From the NCBI RefSeq assembly GCF_963082655.1, contig NC_081552.1, positions 95,681,922 to 95,745,921 of the forward strand: a stretch of DNA of 64,000 nucleotides. The letters are read 5' to 3'. The notes under the pieces are model-generated. The model worked only from the letters and a program-made list of their open reading frames with translations, was not told where the DNA came from and did not search any database. A program made the translations under genes and the position numbers. The DNA comes from Stomoxys calcitrans. Taxonomy: Eukaryota > Arthropoda > Insecta > Diptera > Muscidae. Positions 45,223 to 56,872 of this stretch are shown piece by piece; the stretch's first letter is position 1, and every line of letters begins with the position of its first letter.

Positions 45223-46680
45223 CAAGTAAAAGCGTGCTAAGTTCGGCCGGGCCGAATCTTATATACCCTCCACCATCAATCGCATTTGTCGAGTTCTTTT
45301 CCCGACATCTCTTCTTAGGCAAAAAAGGATATATTTAAAACGATATCAAGATATGGTCCGGTTCGGACCAAAATTAAATTATATGTTAGAGACCTGTGTA
45401 AAATTTCAGCCAATTCGTATAAGAATTGCGCCCATTGGGGCTCACGAAGTAAAATAGAGAGAACGATTTATATGGGATCTGTATCAGGCTATAGACCGAT
45501 TCAGACCATAATAAACACGTTAGTTGATGGTCATGAGAGAATCCGTCGTACAAAATTTCGGGCAATTCGGATAATAAATGCGACTTCTAGAGGCTCAAGA
45601 AGTCAAGATCTTAGATCGGTTTATATGACAGCTATATCAGGTTATGAACCGATTTGAACCTTATTTTGACACAGTTGTTGAAAGTAAAAATAAAATTCGT
45701 CATGCAAAATTTCAGCTAAATCTGATAGGAATTGCGCCCTCTAGAAGCTCAAGAAGTCAAATCCCCAGATCTGTTTATATCACAGCTATATCAGGTTAAG
45801 GACCGATTTCAACCATACTTGGCACAGTTGTTGGATATCATAACGAAATACTTCGTGCAAAAATTCATTCAAATCGGATAAGAATTGTGCCCTATAGAGA
45901 CTCAAGAAGTCAAGACCCAAGATCGGTTTATATGGCAGCTATATCAGGTTATGGACCGATTTAAACCATACTTGGCATAGTTGTTGGGTATCATAACAAA
46001 ACACGTCGTGCGAAATTCCATTCCATTCGGATAAGAATTGCGCCCCCTAGAGGCTCAAGAAGTCAAGACCCAAGATCGGTTTATATGGCAGCTATATCAG
46101 GTTATGGACCGATTTGAACCATACTTGGCACAGTTGTTGGATATAATAACAAAACACGTCGTGCAAAATTTCATTCCAATCGGATAAGAATTGCGCACTC
46201 TAGAGGCTCAAGAAGTCAAGACCCTAGATCGGTTTATATGGCAGCTATATCTGGTTATGGACCGATTCGAACCATACTTGGTACAGTTGTTGGATATCAT
46301 AACAAAACACGTCGCGCAAAATTTCATTCTAATCGGATAAGAATTGCGCACGCTAGAGGCTCAAGAAGTCAAGACCCAAGATCGGTTTATATGGCAGCTA
46401 TATCAAAACATGGACCGATATGACCCATTTACAATACCAACCGACCTACACTAATAAGAAGTATTTGTGCAAAATTTCAAGCGGCTAGCTTTACTCCTTC
46501 GAAAGTTAGCGTGCTTTCGACAGACAGACGGACGGAGGGACGGACATGGCCAGATGGACTAAAAATTACTTGACGATCAAGAATATATATGCTTTATGGG
46601 GTCTCAGACGCATATTTCGAGGTGTTACAAACAGAATGACGAAATTAATATACCCCCATCCCATGGTGGTGGTGGCATAA
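45223..46680 (-). mobile_element. HINE-A quartet copy 4, inserted in an older HINE-A, with hybrid 5' end
   Basis: From 45223 to about 46400 it is nearly identical to copy 2 (35640-38960), including CCATCAATCGCATT, the ~22-base deletion and the diagnostic units, but has one 153-bp unit fewer. From about 46400 to the end the sequence diverges (GGACGGAGGGACGGACATGG, GATGGACTAAAAATTACTTG, GGTGGTGGTGGCATAA), as if taken from another, older copy. Confidence 0.85.
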
Positions 46681-47270
46681 AAGTTGGGTCCAAATAACCA
46701 AGGGACCACCCAATTGAAAAAAACTGCCGCAAACAGACGTATAAGACGTTCATATCAATATGGGACCCAAATGAAAGGTATTCGGGTGTAGATAACGAAT
46801 ATGACATAAAAAATGAGTTCCAAATAATTTGGGGTCTTCCCACCTCCAAAAAGCCCCTCAAATGCGCATATTAGCCTATCATGGCTATGTGGGATTCAAA
46901 TGAAATGTATTTGGGAGTAGATTACGAGTATGGCATCAAAATTTGTGTCCAAGTATCCAAGTAACGTTTTAGCTTCAAAAAGCGCTTCAAATAGGTTAAT
47001 TGGCCAATTAAGACGATGGGGAACCAAGCGATAGATATTTTTGAGTGGAGTGCGATATTCTAATTTGTGCTCAAGTGGCAGACGAGGTGTGGCCCACAAC
47101 CTTCATTAGACGCCCCTTCTAAAATGGCTGCATTGACCTATCATGACAATATGGGATTAAAAATGTTATGTGAGGTTGTGGTCTGCGAATCTGATATCTT
47201 TATTCTGTTAATATATCTACAGACAATCTCACCCCAAAACAAACTATCAATCATAATGACCCAACAGAAT
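46681..47270 (+). repeat. ~130-bp repeat family, right block
   Basis: Units start at TGGGACCCAAATGAAAGG (46761), TGGGATTCAAATGAAATG (46890), TGGGGAACCAAGCGATAG (47017) and TGGGATTAAAAATG (47152), spaced 129, 127 and 135. The intact phrase TAGATTACGAGTATGGCATC joins to GGGTCCAAATAACC-type sequence across the HINE insertion. Confidence 0.65.
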
Positions 47271-47399
47271 ACTATGTGATTTAATTAATTTATGTACAAT
47301 GGCCAATGTAGTCCTTGCTCCAAAAATTATGACGATTCGTTTTGTGCCGTAAGCGAAGATGCAAACCCTAGCGCCACAGTGGCCACCACTGTAACTGCA

Positions 47400-47645
47400 G
47401 CGATCTGATTTTCTGATTCAAATTTAAGTTCATCGATAAGGGACCCTTCTTTCCTAGACAAGTCCATAGACGTGCCGCTGGGAAACAATTCAAAATTGTT
47501 CAAAAGAATAACATGGTCATCCCCACACTATTTGCGTGTGTTAGTGACCATCAAAAAATTTATTCTAACTTCTTCTCAAGATTTCGAACGCAGGCGTTCA
47601 GAGGTACAGGTGATCATATACACATCTGCGGAAAGGTGGCTACCA
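47400..47645 (-). mobile_element. Degenerate SINE, same family as 44258-44578
   Basis: Shares AAGTTCATCGATAAGGGACC, GACGTGCCGCTG, the worn B box GATTTCGAACGCAGGCGTTC and TGCGGAAAGGTGGC, in the same order and strand as the intact SINE, with many substitutions and a shortened body. Confidence 0.65.
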
Positions 47646-47767
47646 AATAAATACACTAACAAATTAGTTGTTAAAACCAAAAAAATCGTTTAACATTGAT
47701 ATTTGATTTGATTAAAAAAAGACTAAATGATGAATATTTAATAGGTTGTCACATTGAGGGAATCGAG

Positions 47768-47960
47768 ATTTTCAGGAACCAGATTAAAGTACGAAAATTC
47801 TACCAAAGAATGCTGCTTCAAGCAGCAGCATCTAAAGAGCAAAGCTACCTCTCGACAGACGAAAATTACACTATACTGGCCACTGATTAATGACGAATAT
47901 AGGCGTCGTATGAACCACAAATTGTATGGAAAAAGAGGTCAGATATACATAACAGCCAAA
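47768..47960 (+). pseudogene. RTE-like LINE fragment (thumb to C-terminus)
   Basis: Encodes KSKATSRQTKITLY, matching the NKVTSRQTKNALYKTL block at 21540-21600, followed directly by NDEYRRRMNHKLY, which in this family lies further toward the C-terminus. A deletion joins the two. It is short and frame-broken. Confidence 0.6.
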
Positions 47961-47964
47961 TTTA

Positions 47965-48345
47965 TTTCCCGAATTCGGTAAAATTTGAAACATTGACTTG
48001 TTCTATACATCCCTATGTCCGAACGAATATGGTCCAAATTGAATTACATATCGATAGAGTGCCATGTAGTCCATAATTTCCGCATTTATTGCCTGATTTC
48101 GCTGATATTGGGAAGGACGAGGCTCCCTAATATATGAGTTGAAGATAGTTCATATCGGACCATATTTAGATATAGCTCTCATATAGAGCGATCTCCCCAT
48201 ATGACCTTTGAGATCGTGGATTTGGCTCCATTTTTGTACTCTGTGAATTGTTATGACCTAGATATGCATGGGAAGTATATTCTAAAATGACCTATAAATT
48301 AATATAGCTCCCATATAATCCAATCTTCGGATTTATCTTATTAAA
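47965..48345 (+). mobile_element. Degenerate HINE-B-like units
   Basis: Worn repeats: TTGAAACATTGACTTGTTCT, CATTTATTGCCTGATTTCGC, CGGACCATATTTAGATATAG and ATATAGCTCCCATATAATCC, spaced about 150 bases. No termini are visible. Confidence 0.5.
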
Positions 48346-48427
48346 TGGTCCAGCCTTCAATACACCATTAACAAAAAAGTTATTTACCGACCACGAAAAT
48401 ATAGGGTAAAGTTAAAAGTATTAGAGA

Positions 48428-48718
48428 GTGAAAGAAAGTGCAGCGGAACATGCCCGCTTCAGCCAGTACAGCATAAATAAAACAATGCCACATAACTTAT
48501 ACCACGGACTCAATCGAAAACTTACAAAAAGGGATAAAGGTACCTTTAGTAGAATGCAAAAAGTTGCAGCTGATGTTTTACATGTGGATCAATTAAGACA
48601 AGATTGGAGTAAAATATCAAAGGGGTGTTCAAGAAGGAACATTACTAAAACCTTACTTGAAGCTCAATTATACTGGCGAGATAACATTAACAATATACAA
48701 ATAAAACACTATGTATAA
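48428..48718 (+). other. Unexplained 96-codon open frame
   Basis: The frame is open from 48428 (start ATGAAAGAAAG is not ATG-strong; the next Met is at codon 20) to a stop at 48716. It encodes a basic, hydrophilic protein (HGLNRKLTKRDKGTFSRM, QKVAADVLHVDQLRQDWSKI) with no domain, membrane segment or repeat that I recognise. It has no visible intron signals, sits between repeats and looks unlike the surrounding HINE frames. It may be a transposase or other coding remnant or a chance frame. Confidence 0.3.
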
Positions 48719-48740
48719 ACTCAAAGTTTATACTTATTTC

Positions 48741-50077
48741 TATACCCTCCACCATAAGATGGGGGGTATACTAATTTCGTCATACTATTTGTAACTATAC
48801 GAAATATTCGTCTGAGACCCCATAAAGTATATATTCTCTCTCTATTCTTCATCGTCGTGAAATTTTATGTCGATCTAGCCATGTCCGTCCGTCTGTCCGC
48901 CCGTCCGTCTGTCTGTCGAAAGCACGCTAACTTCCGAAGGAGTAAAGCTAGCCCCTTGAAATTTTGCACAAATACTTCTTATTAGTGTAGGTCGGTTGGT
49001 ATTGTAAATGGGCCATATCGGTTCATGTTTTGATACAGCTGCCATACAAATCGATCTTGGGTCTTGATTTTTGAGCCTCTAGAAGGCGCAATTTTTATCC
49101 GATTGGAATGAATCTTTGCACGACGTGTTTTGTTATGACATCCAACAACTTTGCTAAGTACGGTTCAAATCGGTCCATAACCTGATGTAGCTGCCATATA
49201 AACCGATCTTGGGTCTTGTCTTCTTGAGCCTCTAGAGTGCGCAATTCTTATCCGATTGGAATGAACTTTTGCACGACGTGATATGTTATGATATTCAACA
49301 ACTTTGCCAAGTATGGTTTAAATCGGTCCATAACCTGATATAGCTGTCATATAAATAGATCTTAGGTCTTGACTTCTTGAGACTCTAGAAGGCGCAATTC
49401 TTATCGGATTTAAATAAATTTTTGCACGTTATATTTTGTTATGATATTCAATAACTGTGCCAAGTATAGTTCAAATCGGTTAATAGCCTGATATAGCTAT
49501 CATATAAACAGATCTGGGGACTTGACTTCTTGAACTTCTAGAGGGCGCAATTCCTATCCGATTTGGTTGAAATTTTGCATAACGTATTTTATTCTTACTT
49601 TCAACAATTGTGTCAAATAAGGTTGAAATCGGATCATAACCTGATATAGCTGCCATATAAACCGATCTTGGATCTTGACTTCTTGAGCCTCTAGGGGTCG
49701 CAATTATTATCCGATTTGCCTGAAATTTTGTACGACGGATCGTCTCATGACCATCAACATACGTGTTTTTATGGTCTGAATCGGTCTATAGCGCGGTACA
49801 GCTCCCATATAAATCGATCTCTCTATTTTGCTTCTTGAGCCCCCAAAGGGCGCAATTCTTATTCGAATTGGCTGACATTTTACACAGGTCTCCAACATAT
49901 AATTTATTTGTGGTCCAAACCGGACCATATCATGATATCGCTCTAATTGCAGAGGAAATCTTTTCTTATATCCTTTTTTGCCTAAGAAGCGATGCCGGGA
50001 AAAGAACTCGACAAATGCGATCCATGGTGCAGGGTATATAAGATTCGGTCCGGCCGAACTAAGCACGCTTTTACTTG
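48741..50077 (+). mobile_element. HINE-A, full-length copy, diverged
   Basis: 5' end TATACCCTCCACC, a disturbed core (ATATATTCTCTCTCTATTC inserted), a short GTCCGTCTGTCCGCCC array, four to five units with more substitutions than other copies, hairpin TTCGGTCCGGCCGAA with one mismatch, and terminal CTTG. Confidence 0.85.
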
Positions 50078-50381
50078 TTTTATTCTACTATACGGGTAAC
50101 CTCTTTCACCTTGGTATATTGGTGAGAACTGTGAGTCTGTGATCCCACAGTACAATCCACAACCAGTTGATGGAATAGCTTGGATAACATCCAACCCATC
50201 CACATACTATCATCTTATTGGAGCGGCCCCTTACGTACTGGACGTCTTCCCCATTTTTATTTACATTAATTTAAAAAAAACCTACACAAATCTTAACATA
50301 CGCCAAACAACATAAAATTTAAGTTAATACCTTTCTTTTCAATATCCTTTAAAGATATTGTCAATATAAATTCGATTTATT
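50078..50381. other. No recognised feature
   Basis: Moderately GC-richer stretch followed by AT-rich sequence; no coding or repeat signature supported. Confidence 0.5.
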
Positions 50382-51250
50382 TGTATACCCACCACAATGG
50401 GATGGGCGTATACTAAACTAGTCATTCCGTTTGTAACACCTCAAAATATTCGTCTATGACCCAATAAAGTATATATATTCTTGATCATCTCGACGTTCTG
50501 ATTCGATCTATCCATGTCCGCCCGTCCGTCTGTCGAAATCACGATAGCGGTCGAAAGCTTAAAGCTAGTCGTTGAAATTTTGCACAGATACTTAGATGTA
50601 GGTCGTTGGCGATTGCAAATGGTCCATATCGGTTCAGATTTAGATATAGCTCCCATGTAAACCGATCGCCCGATTTGAGTTCTTGAGCCTACTACGACTT
50701 TCAACTACTGTGTCAAGTACGGTTTAAATCGGTATTTAACCTAATATAGCTCCCATAAAAACCGATCCCCAGATTTGACTTCTTGAGCCGCTGGAAACCA
50801 TCTATAACCTGATATAGCTCCCATATAAACCGATCTCCTGATTTGATTTTTTGAGGCTTTGGAAGCCACAATTTTTGTCCGATTTAGCAGAATTTTTGCA
50901 CAAAGTGTTCCGGTACGACTTTCAACAAATGTGCTTAGTACGGTCTAAATCGGTCTATAACCTGATATAGCTCTCGTATAAACCGATCTCCCGATTTGAC
51001 TTCTTGAGCCCCTGGAAAACGCAATTTTTGTCCGGTTTTGCGTGGCCACACGCAATTTTTGCGTGTGGCGTTCTGTTACGACCTGACATAGCTCCCATTT
51101 GAACTGGTCTCTCGATCATCCTAGTTCGGTTCGTAGAAGCTTTGATTTTTTCTGGTTTGACAGAAGGTTGGTATGTCGAATACAATTATGACCTTGAACT
51201 AAATTTAGTTTGTATAAATTTTTATCAGAATCCATAGTGGTGGGTTCCCA
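50382..51250 (+). mobile_element. HINE-D, third HINE subfamily
   Basis: 5' end TATACCCACCACAATGGGAT, AGTCATTCCGTTTGTAACAC, the core AAAGTATATATATTCTTGAT, GATCTATCCATGTCCGCCCG and a very short array. Units are A-like in phrase order but with GATATAGCTCCCATATAAAC and TCCCGATTTGACTTCTTGAG. The end ATAGTGGTGGGTTCCC lacks the hairpin and CTTG tail, which is replaced by an RTE fragment. Confidence 0.7.
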
Positions 51251-51251
51251 A

Positions 51252-51540
51252 GCAATATTACTGTGCGACGATACCATAGTTAGACGTATCAAAATACAAC
51301 GGTTGCGTTGGCTGGGTTATGTTGCCAGAATGGACGAAGAAGCTTCGGCAAAAAAGTCTTTTGAAGGCGATCATGGTGGTACACGCAAACCGGGACGACC
51401 AATAGCCCGATGGAAAGATCAAGTGATGCGAGACACCTCTAAACTTGATGTCAGAGTTTTAAGAATGAGCGCAGAAAATCGGGGCGCTTGGAACCCTATT
51501 CTACGTTCGGCTAATGGGAAAAATGTTCTGTCATAGGCAA
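51252..51540 (+). pseudogene. RTE-like LINE, C-terminal end of ORF
   Basis: Encodes IVRRIKIQRLRWLGYVARMD, GGTRKPGRPIARWKDQVMRD and a final NRGAWN block, the conserved C-terminus of RTE-type ORFs in insects. It ends in a natural stop at about 51534. The frame is intact over 90 codons, so the fragment is younger than 47768-47960. Confidence 0.75.
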
Positions 51541-52406
51541 TTTAAGTATGTAAGTAAGGCTTTATGAATAAATTGTAATCGATTTTTAGTCTGATTAATG
51601 TTGTATAGGCATTAAAAAGATCAGAGGGGTACAACATTGACGAACGTTTCAGAAACTCCATGCCACAGGCGTCAACATTTCCTTTCTTTCGGATATAAAG
51701 TTTCTTCAAGAAGATAATCCAAAATGTAAAAACTAGACTCTTGCCAACGGTGACAAAACTTTTGTAGTATAGCGAATCCTGTAAAAGAGTCATAGCTGTT
51801 ACATTATACTATAAATGTCCCATATACTCGTATATCCGATTGATTAAACGTATTCACTGTAATTATAATTAAGCCACAGAATTAGTTGACATGTATATTG
51901 GATTGTGGGGTGGGTCAAAAGGGATTGCATTGTATGGGTGAGATCATTAAAGGATTAAGAAAATTATATGGTTAAATATAATCACCACAGGTTCCGCATG
52001 AAATACAAAATGCAATGGTATTGGGTGACCCAAATCTGAGTAAGTTATTCATATGTGAGGTAAGCGTATGTATTCAGACCACACAAAGGAGCAATCAGTC
52101 GTATTTAATCGCTTAGAAGTCAAAATGTTGCAAATAAAGCACTAAAGTCGTTTTGATTAATTCTGCGTTGAAACATAAAACTTATGTCATTAATGTGAGA
52201 GACCAAACAAAAGAGTGTAGTTTAATGTGTGTAAAATAGAAAATTAAGCCAAAAACAAAATTTTGTGGTGAAAACATGAATCAAACGGAAAGGATCTTAG
52301 AAACAATGTAATTGTGTGTATCTCTTTCTAGATTATGTAGATAAACGTTTGCCTAAAAAGAATAAATATGTATTTTGCCCACATCGGGTAAAGATTATAC
52401 TAAAAA
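51541..52406. other. No recognised feature
   Basis: AT-rich sequence, possibly RTE 3' UTR at the left edge and otherwise unassigned. No open frame supported. Confidence 0.5.
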
Positions 52407-53420
52407 CAAGTAAAAGCGTGCTAAGTTCGGCCGGGCCGAATCTTATATACCCTCCACCATGGATCGCATTTGTCGAGTTCTTTTCCCGGCATCTCTTCTT
52501 GGGCAAAAAAAGGATATAAGAAAAGATTTGCTCTGCTATTAGAGCGATATCAAGATATGGTCCGGTTTGGACCACAATTAAATTATATGTTGGAGACCTG
52601 TGTAAAATGTCAGCCAATTCGAATAAGAATTGCGCCCTTTGGGGGCTCATGAAGTAAAATAGAGAGATCGATTTATATGGCAGCTGTATCGGGCTATAGA
52701 CCGATTCAGACCATAATAAACATGTATGTTGATGGTCATGAGAGAATCCGTCGTACAAAATTTAAGACAAATCGGATAATAATTGCGACCTCTAGAGGCT
52801 CAAGAAGTCAAGATCCCAGATCGGTTTATATGGCAGCTATATCAGGTTATTAACCGATTTGAACAATACTTGGCACAGTTGTTGGGTATCATAACAAAAC
52901 ACGTCGTGCAAAATTTCATTCCAATCGGATAAGAATTGCGCACTCTAGAGGCTCAAGAATTCAAGACCCAAGATCGGTTTATATGACAGCTATATCAGGT
53001 TATGGACCGATTTGAACCATACTTGGCAAAGTTATTGGATATCATAACAAAACACGTCGTGCAAAATTTCATTCCAATCGGATAAGAATTGCGCACTCTA
53101 GAGGCTCAAGAAGTCAAGACCCAAGATCGGTTTATATGGCAGCTATATCAAAACATGGACCGATATGGCCCACTTACAATACCAACCGACCTACACTAAT
53201 AAGAAGTATTTGTGCAAAATTTCAAGCGGCTAGCTTTACTCCTTCAGAAGTTAGCGTGCTTTCGACAGACAGACGGACGGACGGACATGGCTATATCGAC
53301 ATAAAATGTCGCGACGATCAAGAATATATATACTTTATGGGGTCTTAGACGATTATTTCGAGTAGTTACAAACAGAATGACGATATTAGTATACCCCCCA
53401 TCTTATGGTGGAGGGTATAA
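52407..53420 (-). mobile_element. HINE-A, full-length copy with few units
   Basis: 3' terminus CAAGTAAAAGCG, hairpin, about three 153-bp units, a short GACGGACGGACGGAC array, core and 5' end GGTGGAGGGTATAA. The next HINE piece starts at the very next base. Confidence 0.9.
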
Positions 53421-53885
53421 CAAGATATGGTCCGGTTCGGACCACAATTAAATTATATGTTCGAGACCTGTGTAAAATGTCAGCCAATTCGAATAAGAAT
53501 TGCGGCATTGTGTAAAATAGAGAGATCGATTTATATGGGAGCTGTATGGGGCTATAGACCGATTCAGACCATAATAAAAGCGTATGTTTATGGTCATGAG
53601 AGGATCCACCGTGCAAACAGGCAAATCGGATAATAATTGCGACCTCTAGAGGCTCAAGAAGTCAAGATCCCAGATAGGTTTATATGGCAGCTATATCAGA
53701 TTATGCACCGATTTGAACCTAATTTGGCACAGTTATTGAAAGTCATAATAAAATACGTGGCGCAGTTTTTGGATATGATAGAGGCTCATGAAGTCAAGAC
53801 CAAGATCAGTTTATATGGCAGCTATATCAGGTTACAGACCGATTTAAACCATACTTGGCACAGTTGTTGGAAGTCATAACAAAAC
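53421..53885 (-). mobile_element. HINE-A fragment starting at an internal CAAG
   Basis: Starts CAAGATATGGTCCGG, which in full copies is internal (GATATCAAGATATGG), directly after the 5' AA of the neighbour. It continues for three short or damaged units and meets an inverted piece. Confidence 0.8.
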
Positions 53886-54056
53886 AAAATCGAACTCCCA
53901 ATTTTACTTTTTGAGCCTCTGGAGAGCGCAGTATTGCTCGATTTTGGAGGTGGTGTTTTTTTAGTTGAAAAAGTCATTCAAAGAACTTGACAAATGCGAT
54001 TCACGGTGGAGGGTATATAAGATTCGGCCTGTCCGAACTAAGCACGCTTTTACTTG
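53886..54056 (+). mobile_element. HINE 3'-end fragment, inverted relative to its neighbour
   Basis: Contains a worn unit (CCCAATTTTACTTTTTGAGC), GGTGGAGGGTATATAAG, a hairpin with one change (TTCGGCCTGTCCGAA), GCACGCTTTTACTTG and then host TT. Confidence 0.75.
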
Positions 54057-54213
54057 TTAATGGTTAATGTGGTCCTCACAATGACCATAAATTCGGCTAT
54101 TCCAGCTTTGCGCTGGTCTTTCTTCCTTCTTATGTCTACATTTCTCAAATTTTCTCTTGGTAAGAGTTTTTTGTTCATTTGTAGTATAAGTATGCTGCGA
54201 ATCACCAAATGGC

Positions 54214-54879
54214 TAGAGATGGGTTTCTGCCGGGCAAATACCCAACGCTTGGGTATTAATTGGGTAAATGCCCAATAAATACCTTTTTTGGGCCAAATTT
54301 CATCGAAATAGGCGAATTACACTATATCGAGAGATCGGTATATATGGCAGCTATATCCTAATATGGTCCAATCTGAACCACATTTGACAGAAATGGGTTG
54401 GAGTTTACCAAAACACACTGTGCCAAATTTCATAAAATTCGTGTAATAAATGGATCTTTTATTGCCTCAATTCCCTATATCGGGAGATGGGTGGTCGGTC
54501 TGTAGGGCAGCTATATCCAATATAGTCCGATCTGAACCGCATTTTACAGAAATGGATAGAGGATACCAGAACTCACTGTGCCAAATTTTATCGAAATCGG
54601 ACAAATGATTACCAATTTATTGACTCAAGACTTTAAGTCTGCAGATCCGTCTATATAGCGGCTATATATAACTAAAATCCGATTTTATGAGATCAGAAGA
54701 TCAGGTTTATATACAAAGAATACGAAATCATCAAAAATTTTTTGGATAATGTTTTTATACACAAGATATCTGCAAAATTATGAATACCCAGCTTTTGGGT
54801 ATGAATGGGTAAATACCCTGGTATTTACCCAATTGACCTGGTAAATACCTTTTGGGTATTTACCCAACGCCCATCTCTA
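54214..54879. mobile_element. hAT-like MITE carrying HINE-type units
   Basis: Ends TAGAGATGGG and CCCATCTCTA are inverted repeats. Further in, GGGTATTAATTGGGTAAATG and GGTATTTACCCAA extend the symmetry. Flanks CAAATGGC (54206-54213) and CCAATGGC (54880-54887) form an 8-base target duplication with one mismatch, as for hAT elements. The interior has about two units with TATATATGGCAGCTATATCC and GATCTGAACC, which resemble HINE units. There is no transposase frame. Confidence 0.75.
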
Positions 54880-54887
54880 CCAATGGC

Positions 54888-55210
54888 ATTTAAATGCACT
54901 ACCAACATTTTCACGGTTCATTATACTTTTCATAATAAAGTGCAGCTGACTTTACTCATTCATTTATTCACACTGATGTAATAATATAATATTATCACAC
55001 TGATAATATTATTCATCTACGTTTAAATTATTTAAAGCCGCAATGTCCAAAATGAAAGTGTGACGGTATGTTTGAAAGTATTTTTAATACTCTCAATATA
55101 TAAAAACCATTTTTGACTGAATCATTATCAATAGTAAACTTAAATTTTAAATACTTTTTATTTTATATATTCCAAGCATTTAATCAAAAAAAATCATTGT
55201 TTAGAAAAAA
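54888..55210. other. No recognised feature
   Basis: AT-rich spacer; ATAATATTAT-type palindromes near 54980-55010. Nothing else supported. Confidence 0.5.
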
Positions 55211-56869
55211 CAAGTAAAAGCGTGCTAAGTTCGGCCGGGCCGAATCTTATATACCCTCCACCATGGATCGCATTTGTCGAGTTCTTTTCCCGGCATCTCT
55301 TCTTAGGCAAAAAAGGATATAAGAAAAGAGTTGCTCTGCTATTAAAACGATATCAAGATATGGTCCGGTTCGGACCACGATTAAATTATATGTTGGAGAC
55401 CTGTGTAAAATTTCAGCCAATTCGTATAAGAATTGCGCACATTGCGGCTCACGAAGTAAAATAGACAGAACGATTTATATGGGATCTGTATCGGGCTATA
55501 GACCGATTCAGACCATAATAAACACGTTTGTTGATGGTCATGAGAGGATCCGTCGTACAAAATTTCAGGCATATCGGATAATAATTGCGACTTCTAGGGG
55601 TCAAGAAGTCAAGATTCCAGATCGGTTTATATGGCAGCTATATCAGGTTATGAACCGATTTGAACCTTATTTGACATAGTTGTTGAAAGTAAAAATAAAA
55701 TACGTCATGCAAAATTTCAGCCAAATCGGATAGGAATTGCGCCCTCTAGAAGCTCAAGAAGTCAAATCCCCAGATCTGTTTATATGACAGCTATATCAGG
55801 TTATGGACCGATTTCAACCATACTTGGCACAGTTGTTGGATATCATAACGAAATACTTGGTGCCAAAAATTGATTCCAATTGGATTAGAATTGCGCACTC
55901 TAGAGGCTCAAGAAATCAAGACCCAAGATCGGTTTATATGGCAGCTATATCAGGTTATAGACCGATTTAAACCATACTTGGCACAGTTGTTGGGTATCAT
56001 AACAAAACACGTCGTGCGAAATTCCATTTCAATCGGATAAGAATTGCGCCCTCTAGAGGCTCAAGAAGTCAAGACCCAAGATCGGTTTATATGGCAGCTA
56101 TATCAGGTTATGAACCGATTTGAACCATACTTATCACAGTTGTTGGACATAATAACAAAACATGTCGTGCAAAATTTCATTTCAATCGGATAAGAATTGC
56201 GCACGCTACAGGCTCAAGAAGTCAAGACCCAAGATCGATTTATATGGCAGCTATATCAGGTTATGGACCGATTTGAACCATACTTGGCACACTTGTTGGA
56301 TATAATAACAAAACACGTCGTGCGAAATTCCATTTCAATCGGGTAAGAATTGCGCCCTCTAGAGGCTCAAGAAGTCAAGACCCAAGATCGGTTTATATGG
56401 CAGCTATATCAGGTTATAGACCGATTTGAACTGTACTTGGCACAGTTATTGGATATCATAGCAAAACACGTCGTGCAAAATTTCATTCCAATCTGATAAG
56501 AATTGCGCACTCTAGAGGCTCAAGAAGTCAAGACCCAAGATCGGTTTATATGGCAGCTATATCAAAACATGGACCGATATGGCCCATTTACAATACCAAC
56601 CGACCTACACTAATAAGAAGTATTTGTGCAAAATTTCAAGCGGCTAGCTTTACTCCTTCGGAAGTTAGCGTGCTTTCGACAGACAGACGGACGGACGGAC
56701 GGACGGACGGACGGACGGACGGACAGACGGACGGACATGGCTAGATCGACATAAAATGTCGCGACGATCAAGAATATATATACTTTATGGGGTCTCAGAC
56801 GAATATTTCGAGTAGTTACAAACAGAATGACGAAATTAGTATACCCCCATCTTATGGTGGAGGGTATAA
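55211..56869 (-). mobile_element. HINE-A, first of a head-to-tail triple
   Basis: Full-length with intact hairpin, seven or so units, a (GGAC)n array at 56686-56722, core and 5' end GGTGGAGGGTATAA. The following copy starts within four bases. Confidence 0.9.
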
Positions 56870-56872
56870 AAA

